In this document: one piece after another, positions 7,551 through 9,474 of the stretch
Numbering within the stretch: the first letter of the stretch is position 1
Layout: each line of letters opens with the position of its first letter
Source: an uncultured euryarchaeote
GTDB lineage: Archaea > Thermoplasmatota > Poseidoniia > Poseidoniales > Thalassarchaeaceae
Direction of reading: 5' to 3'
Assembly: GCA_937876055.1 (NCBI GenBank)
Contig: CALEIW010000002.1
Span: 1 to 9,474 of the forward strand
Length of the DNA stretch: 9,474 nt
Position numbers and translations under genes: made by a program
Notes under the pieces: model-generated
The model's input: the letters and a program-made list of their open reading frames with translations, nothing else
What the model was told of the DNA's origin: nothing
The model's database searches: none

Positions 7551-7931
7551 ATGGAAATTATTGAGAGAAAAGAAAATCCATTGCTTAACAGAGTAGAGAT
7601 TAATTTCCGCTGGGATCATTCCAAAGGATCAACACCTACACTTTCTGACATGGTTGCTGCTGCTGCAAAGGCTGAACCGGGTTCAAAGAAAGAATTGACT
7701 TTCGTGAAGAACGTTAACACCCGTTTTGGCCGCCCACAGACTACTGGAACTGCCGTCATCTACGGAGATGCGGATTCAGCAAAAGTAGAGCCGGATTATG
7801 TTCATAACCGCCACAACTCGATACACTCACCAGGCGATTCAGAGCAGCAGCCAGCTGCTCCGGAACCTGTTCCTGAGGAGCCCTCTGAGGAAGAAGTAGA
7901 GGCGGATTCAGAAGAGGGAGGCGATGAATGA
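7551..7931 (+). CDS. rps24e: Small-subunit ribosomal protein S24e, with an acidic C-terminal extension
   Basis: 126 residues from the ATG at 7551. An ATG two codons earlier (7545) lies only 2 nt from the GGAGG at 7538-7542, whereas 7551 is 8 nt away and gives the family N-terminus MEII.RKENPLLNR. Residues 1-85 are the S24e fold: the N-terminal strand, a central TPTLSDMVAAAAK helix, then FVKNVNTRFGRPQTTGTAVIYGDAD matching the family's R..FG...T.G.A.IY.D segment. After the globular end (about residue 90) comes a disordered-looking tail of about 35 residues rich in Pro, Glu and Asp (PVPEEPSEEEVEADSEEGG), making it longer than the usual roughly 100-residue archaeal S24e. Its last codons overlap the start of rps27ae. 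Confidence 0.93.
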   Translation: MEIIERKENPLLNRVEINFRWDHSKGSTPTLSDMVAAAAKAEPGSKKELTFVKNVNTRFGRPQTTGTAVIYGDADSAKVEPDYVHNRHNSIHSPGDSEQQPAAPEPVPEEPSEEEVEADSEEGGDE

Positions 7932-8098
7932 TGTCCGATAGCCCGAATGCAAATGCGAAATGGTCGAAATACACAATCGAAGGGGACGAATTAGTAAGGG
8001 CAGAAACCTGTCCAACCTGTGGACCCGGTGTTTTCCTAGGTCGACACTCCGATCGCAAAACCTGTGGAAAGTGTGGCCATACTGTCAAGAACGAGTAA
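7928..8098 (+). CDS. rps27ae: Small-subunit ribosomal protein S27ae, zinc-ribbon type
   Basis: A short gene of 55 or 56 residues, easily missed by length cut-offs. Two tandem ATGs (7928 and 7931) are possible. The first overlaps the S24e stop as ATGA. GGAGG at 7917-7921 lies 6 nt from the first and 9 nt from the second. Numbering from 7931, the zinc ribbon is C27-P-T-C30 and C45-G-K-C48, with the family block CGPGVFLGRHSDRKTCGKCG between and around them. In archaea this is a stand-alone 40S-type protein near the decoding head; in eukaryotes the homologue is made as a ubiquitin fusion. It is the last gene of the rpoE operon, and its final 14 nt overlap the 3' end of the convergent gene. Confidence 0.94.
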   Translation: MMSDSPNANAKWSKYTIEGDELVRAETCPTCGPGVFLGRHSDRKTCGKCGHTVKNE

Positions 8099-8996
8099 TC
8101 GTAAAGTCACTCAAGGTCCCATCATTTGTCAATACCTTGTCTGCAACAAAGCCAACACCTAGTTGATTTCTAGGTGAAATCTCTAGGTTTGAATTGCTTA
8201 ATCGTCCATCGAATCTCCAACCCGTAAACTCCCAGCTGTCATTTCTATTTCTTGCAGCAAATAATGGACCAGGGGTGTTATGAGATTGCAAAATATTCTC
8301 TCTATTAGAAATTAGAAATCCTCCTTCTGATAAAGCCAGCAAATGCAAATCCCCTGAATGAAATACTCTTTCTATTCTATCTGAGATTTGCAAGCTTCTC
8401 CTATCGATTTCAACACCGGAATCTGCCGAAATATCCACTACTAATCCATTATCAAACCAAATGCTCAGAAAATCATCAGTTTGTGAAATTGAAATTGCAG
8501 TTTCAGTTCCCCTTAATCTACCATCGATGGTGCTGGGTAGGCTAGATCGCCATACCTCATTTGCTTCCCTATCCATTCGATATACTCCTTTACCACGCAA
8601 GACAAAGCAAAAGTCATCCCCAAGGCCTGCAAGGCATGTTGGTTCCGAGTCAAGAGCATGGGACCAAACTGAGTTTTTTGGGTGTAGAGACATAGGGTCG
8701 ACAGAAGTTCTCAGTTCACCGCGTGAATCCCCATTTTCCCATAAATTATTCAAATTCAGGCTAGAAATTCTTGCCAATCTCATTTCTGCTTCTAGCCAAA
8801 TCCCTATCCAATAATCTCCCAAGCTAGTTGAGTGAGTAATCGTTGAGGGGAATGGAATAGAATAATCTTCAATCAATTTACCCTGATTATCCAGTTTTGC
8901 TAATTCACCAAGACTTCCTGTAATAACATAATTACCTCCACAATCATCCACTCGAGTTGGAGTGAAGGGGACAGTTCGTTCCACGACTTGACTCAT
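8085..8996 (-). CDS. Hypothetical beta-propeller-like (PQQ/WD-like repeat) protein, 303 aa
   Basis: 303 residues from the ATG at 8996, with no clear ribosome site, so a leaderless or short-leader message is possible. No signal peptide or membrane helix is seen, so it is probably cytoplasmic. The sequence shows about six loosely repeated units of 40-50 residues, each a run of short beta strands: GGNYVITGSLGELAKLD near 20, GDYWIGIWLEAEMRLARI near 60, DDFCFVLRGKGVYRMDREANEVW near 127, DDFLSIWFDNGLVVDI near 173, GDLHLLALSEGGFLIS near 213, and WEFTGWRFDGRL near 252. The VYRMD....EVWRSSLP unit resembles a PQQ-type blade. No catalytic motif was found, so a scaffold or binding role is likely, but the partner is unknown. 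It lies divergent from dtdA and overlaps rps27ae tail to tail. Confidence 0.78.
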   Translation of the reverse strand: MSQVVERTVPFTPTRVDDCGGNYVITGSLGELAKLDNQGKLIEDYSIPFPSTITHSTSLGDYWIGIWLEAEMRLARISSLNLNNLWENGDSRGELRTSVDPMSLHPKNSVWSHALDSEPTCLAGLGDDFCFVLRGKGVYRMDREANEVWRSSLPSTIDGRLRGTETAISISQTDDFLSIWFDNGLVVDISADSGVEIDRRSLQISDRIERVFHSGDLHLLALSEGGFLISNRENILQSHNTPGPLFAARNRNDSWEFTGWRFDGRLSNSNLEISPRNQLGVGFVADKVLTNDGTLSDFTITRS

Positions 8997-8997
8997 C

Positions 8998-9015
8998 GGT
9001 TCTTGTGTTTGAACC
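8998..9015. promoter_or_regulatory. Short inverted repeat just upstream of the propeller-like gene
   Basis: GGTTC and GAACC are perfect 5-bp arms with an 8-bp spacer, placed 2 nt upstream of the minus-strand ATG at 8996. This could be an operator or a small leader hairpin. Arms this short also occur by chance. Confidence 0.2.
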
Positions 9016-9069
9016 TGTGGTGCGACTGACTCTCGTTATTCAATTCCTGATTGGATGGGTTGAAGTCTT

Positions 9070-9089
9070 CAGGCTTCTAGCAGGCTTCT
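9070..9089. repeat. Two tandem copies of a 9-bp direct repeat before dtdA
   Basis: CAGGCTTCT occurs at 9070-9078 and again at 9081-9089, an 11-bp period of about one helical turn. The second copy abuts the GTG start of dtdA. It may be a short duplication or a pair of protein-binding half-sites on one face of the DNA. Confidence 0.4.
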
Positions 9090-9474
9090 GTGGTAACACT
9101 TCTGCTAGCGTCGAAAGTAGATAATGCCTCTGTAAATCTCTATGAAGCAGTTGTTGGTCTTGGAGGCTGGAAAAATAAGGAAAATTTACCTCATGGATTA
9201 TTGATGAGGCACTCCATTCAGCCCGTTCATTTACTATTAATCGATAAATTACATATTTATGCGGATGGTATTGATTTAATTCACGAAAAAGAGATTGCAG
9301 AGACAGTAGATGAAGTTCTAGTCCTATCTCGTCACGCTGCAAAAAGTGGTCTTCCCTCCCTTACCGTTCATGCAATAGGCGTCCCTGGTGAAATACCGCA
9401 TGGAGAAAAAGGATTTGCTGGTGGCATAAAGGGCATTGCGGTGCCTCCGTCGCCGAGATTTTCTGCCATATATT
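9090..9474 (+). CDS. dtdA: D-aminoacyl-tRNA deacylase (archaeal DtdA type), N-terminal fragment
   Basis: 128 codons run off the right edge; archaeal DtdA is usually about 260-280 residues, so roughly half is seen. The enzyme hydrolyses D-amino acids mischarged on tRNA, a metal-dependent proofreading reaction in the cytoplasm. The GTG start gives a typical beta-strand N-terminus (MVTLLLASKVDNAS). A TAG lies four codons upstream in frame, and the next ATG would remove 38 conserved-looking residues. The diagnostic block is VLSRHAAKSGLPSLTVHAIG (residues 78-97), which matches the family's SRH...SG.P.LTVH signature with its conserved histidines, followed by a GGIKGIAVPPSPR segment. No Shine-Dalgarno is evident, suggesting a leaderless message. 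Confidence 0.86.
   Translation, partial: MVTLLLASKVDNASVNLYEAVVGLGGWKNKENLPHGLLMRHSIQPVHLLLIDKLHIYADGIDLIHEKEIAETVDEVLVLSRHAAKSGLPSLTVHAIGVPGEIPHGEKGFAGGIKGIAVPPSPRFSAIY

Noticed and set aside
9040..9342. 100-codon minus-strand frame near the right edge
   Set aside because: It is antisense to dtdA, whose family signature is clear on the + strand.

Overview
The window looks like chromosomal DNA of a marine planktonic euryarchaeon. The best guess is Poseidoniales (Marine Group II) or a close relative in the Thermoplasmatota. The domain assignment is firm: the window holds archaeal RNA polymerase subunit E' (Rpb7 type), Spt4, ribosomal proteins S24e and S27ae (archaeal/eukaryotic types), and the start of an archaeal D-aminoacyl-tRNA deacylase (DtdA). 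The finer placement is inference from the giant FG-GAP/CARDB surface protein, the moderate GC content and the compact layout with strong GGAGG ribosome sites. No mobile elements, CRISPR arrays, tRNAs or rRNAs were seen.

Layout, left to right. (1) The last 63 codons of purC run off the left edge on the + strand and stop 2 nt from a convergent gene. (2) A minus-strand pair follows: a secreted, membrane-anchored protein of about 1890 residues (six FG-GAP-like calcium motifs, a CARDB-like domain, a long stalk of Ig-like NxGN domains, one C-terminal membrane helix and a charged tail), then, 14 nt downstream, an unrecognised 207-residue protein that is probably co-transcribed. (3) About 260 bp of divergent control region holds a TATA-like box usable from either strand, a perfect 7-bp-arm inverted repeat on the surface-protein side, and on the rpoE side a GC-rich leader with three GGAGG elements, one complementary CCTCC and a possible upstream ORF. 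(4) The + strand information-processing operon rpoE - spt4 - rps24e - rps27ae is tightly packed, and each junction has a clear ribosome site. The 55-residue S27ae is short and easily missed. (5) A minus-strand, propeller-like 303-residue protein overlaps the 3' end of rps27ae by 14 nt. (6) Divergent from it, dtdA begins at a GTG and runs off the right edge.

Functionally, the centre is a conserved transcription/translation operon: Rpb7 and Spt4 serve the RNA polymerase, and S24e and S27ae the small ribosomal subunit. The dephospho-CoA kinase gene often found inside this cluster in other euryarchaea is absent here. The left half is an envelope module. The possible novelties are the rpoE leader, whose Shine-Dalgarno can be locked in an 8-bp stem with a competing alternative fold, and the surface-protein/207-residue pair. 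I see no clear defence, mobile or otherwise new multi-gene system, and most of the window is ordinary chromosome.
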